The notes under the pieces were generated by a model that was not told where the DNA came from, searched no databases, and saw nothing but the letters and a program-made list of their open reading frames with translations. A stretch of 33,262 bases of DNA, taken from positions 1 through 33,262 of the forward strand of contig CAJWZE010000013.1 of assembly GCA_913049845.1 (NCBI GenBank), written 5' to 3'. This DNA is from an uncultured Cryomorphaceae bacterium (GTDB lineage Bacteria > Bacteroidota > Bacteroidia > Flavobacteriales > Schleiferiaceae). The position numbers were made by a program, and so were the translations under genes. Positions 33,212 through 33,262 of this stretch are shown here, piece after piece (position 1 is the stretch's first letter; each line of letters opens with the position of its first letter).

Positions 33212-33262
33212 GGTTCCGTGGCCGAGTGGCTAGGCACTGGTCTGCAAAACCAGCTACAGCGG
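33212..33262 (+). tRNA. tRNA-Cys (anticodon GCA), 3'-partial
   Basis: The acceptor 5' strand is GGTTCCG, the D-arm GCC...GGC and the anticodon stem CTGGT/ACCAG. The loop is CTGCAAA, giving GCA at positions 34-36. The window ends at the start of the T-arm, so the 3' third is missing. Confidence 0.92.

Noticed and set aside
1-33262. CRISPR arrays, insertion sequences, integrases, toxin-antitoxin or phage-defence genes
   Set aside because: None found: no regularly spaced repeats, no transposase or recombinase motifs, and all larger genes fit housekeeping, export or metabolic families.

Overview
The window looks like chromosomal DNA from a member of the Bacteroidota, most likely a flavobacterial (Flavobacteriales-type) bacterium. 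The evidence is two secreted proteins with Por/type IX secretion (T9SS) C-terminal sorting domains, a DUF2723 glycosyltransferase-like membrane protein, a MutS2 homologue without an Smr domain, a DUF6952-type small protein, and several perfect copies of the Bacteroidota -7 promoter element TAnnTTTG. Nothing in the window suggests a plasmid, prophage, IS element or CRISPR array. It is mostly housekeeping content with a few decayed or lineage-specific pieces.

Layout. 1-1815 (+) is a multi-pass membrane protein with a C-terminal sulfotransferase domain, probably cut by the left edge. 1977-4748 (-) is a secreted GH13 alpha-amylase. 4888-5529 (+) holds a clear promoter, a DUF6952-type gene and a broken YbjQ-family gene. 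5647-7344 (-) is a T9SS-exported surface protein. 7498-11409 (-) is a four-gene operon, in order of transcription: outer-membrane-like protein, LipB, serine hydrolase, double ABC ATPase. 11466-15870 (+) carries lysS, a possible 38-residue membrane peptide, and mutS2. 15875-18447 (-) is RNase R followed by a small membrane coiled-coil protein; it converges on mutS2 with only 4 bases between stop codons. 18448-19413 is mainly non-coding, with a probable gene remnant, two terminators and tRNA-Gln(UUG). 19414-22542 (+) is the DUF2723 protein, closed by a textbook terminator.

22617-31186 (-) is a long same-strand run of ten tightly packed genes. In order of transcription they are a bacilliredoxin, a PLP trans-sulfuration enzyme, a TrkA-type K+ regulator, an SDR oxidoreductase, a lipoprotein, trpS, a PlsC acyltransferase, gatC, an FMN reductase and a ligase-associated Lhr-like helicase. 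A divergent promoter pair separates this run from gltX-folB (+), which is followed by a tRNA-Cys(GCA) cut by the right edge.

Three aminoacyl-tRNA synthetases (LysS, TrpS, GltX), the amidotransferase subunit GatC and two tRNA genes give the window a strong translation theme. LipB, FolB and the trans-sulfuration enzyme serve lipoate, folate and sulfur amino-acid metabolism. I did not find a convincing new multi-gene system. The best leads are the multiply disrupted YbjQ gene, the Lys-rich tail that stands in place of Smr on MutS2, the membrane-sulfotransferase fusion, the Lhr-like helicase without its usual ligase partners, and the unannotated small ORF between lysS and mutS2.
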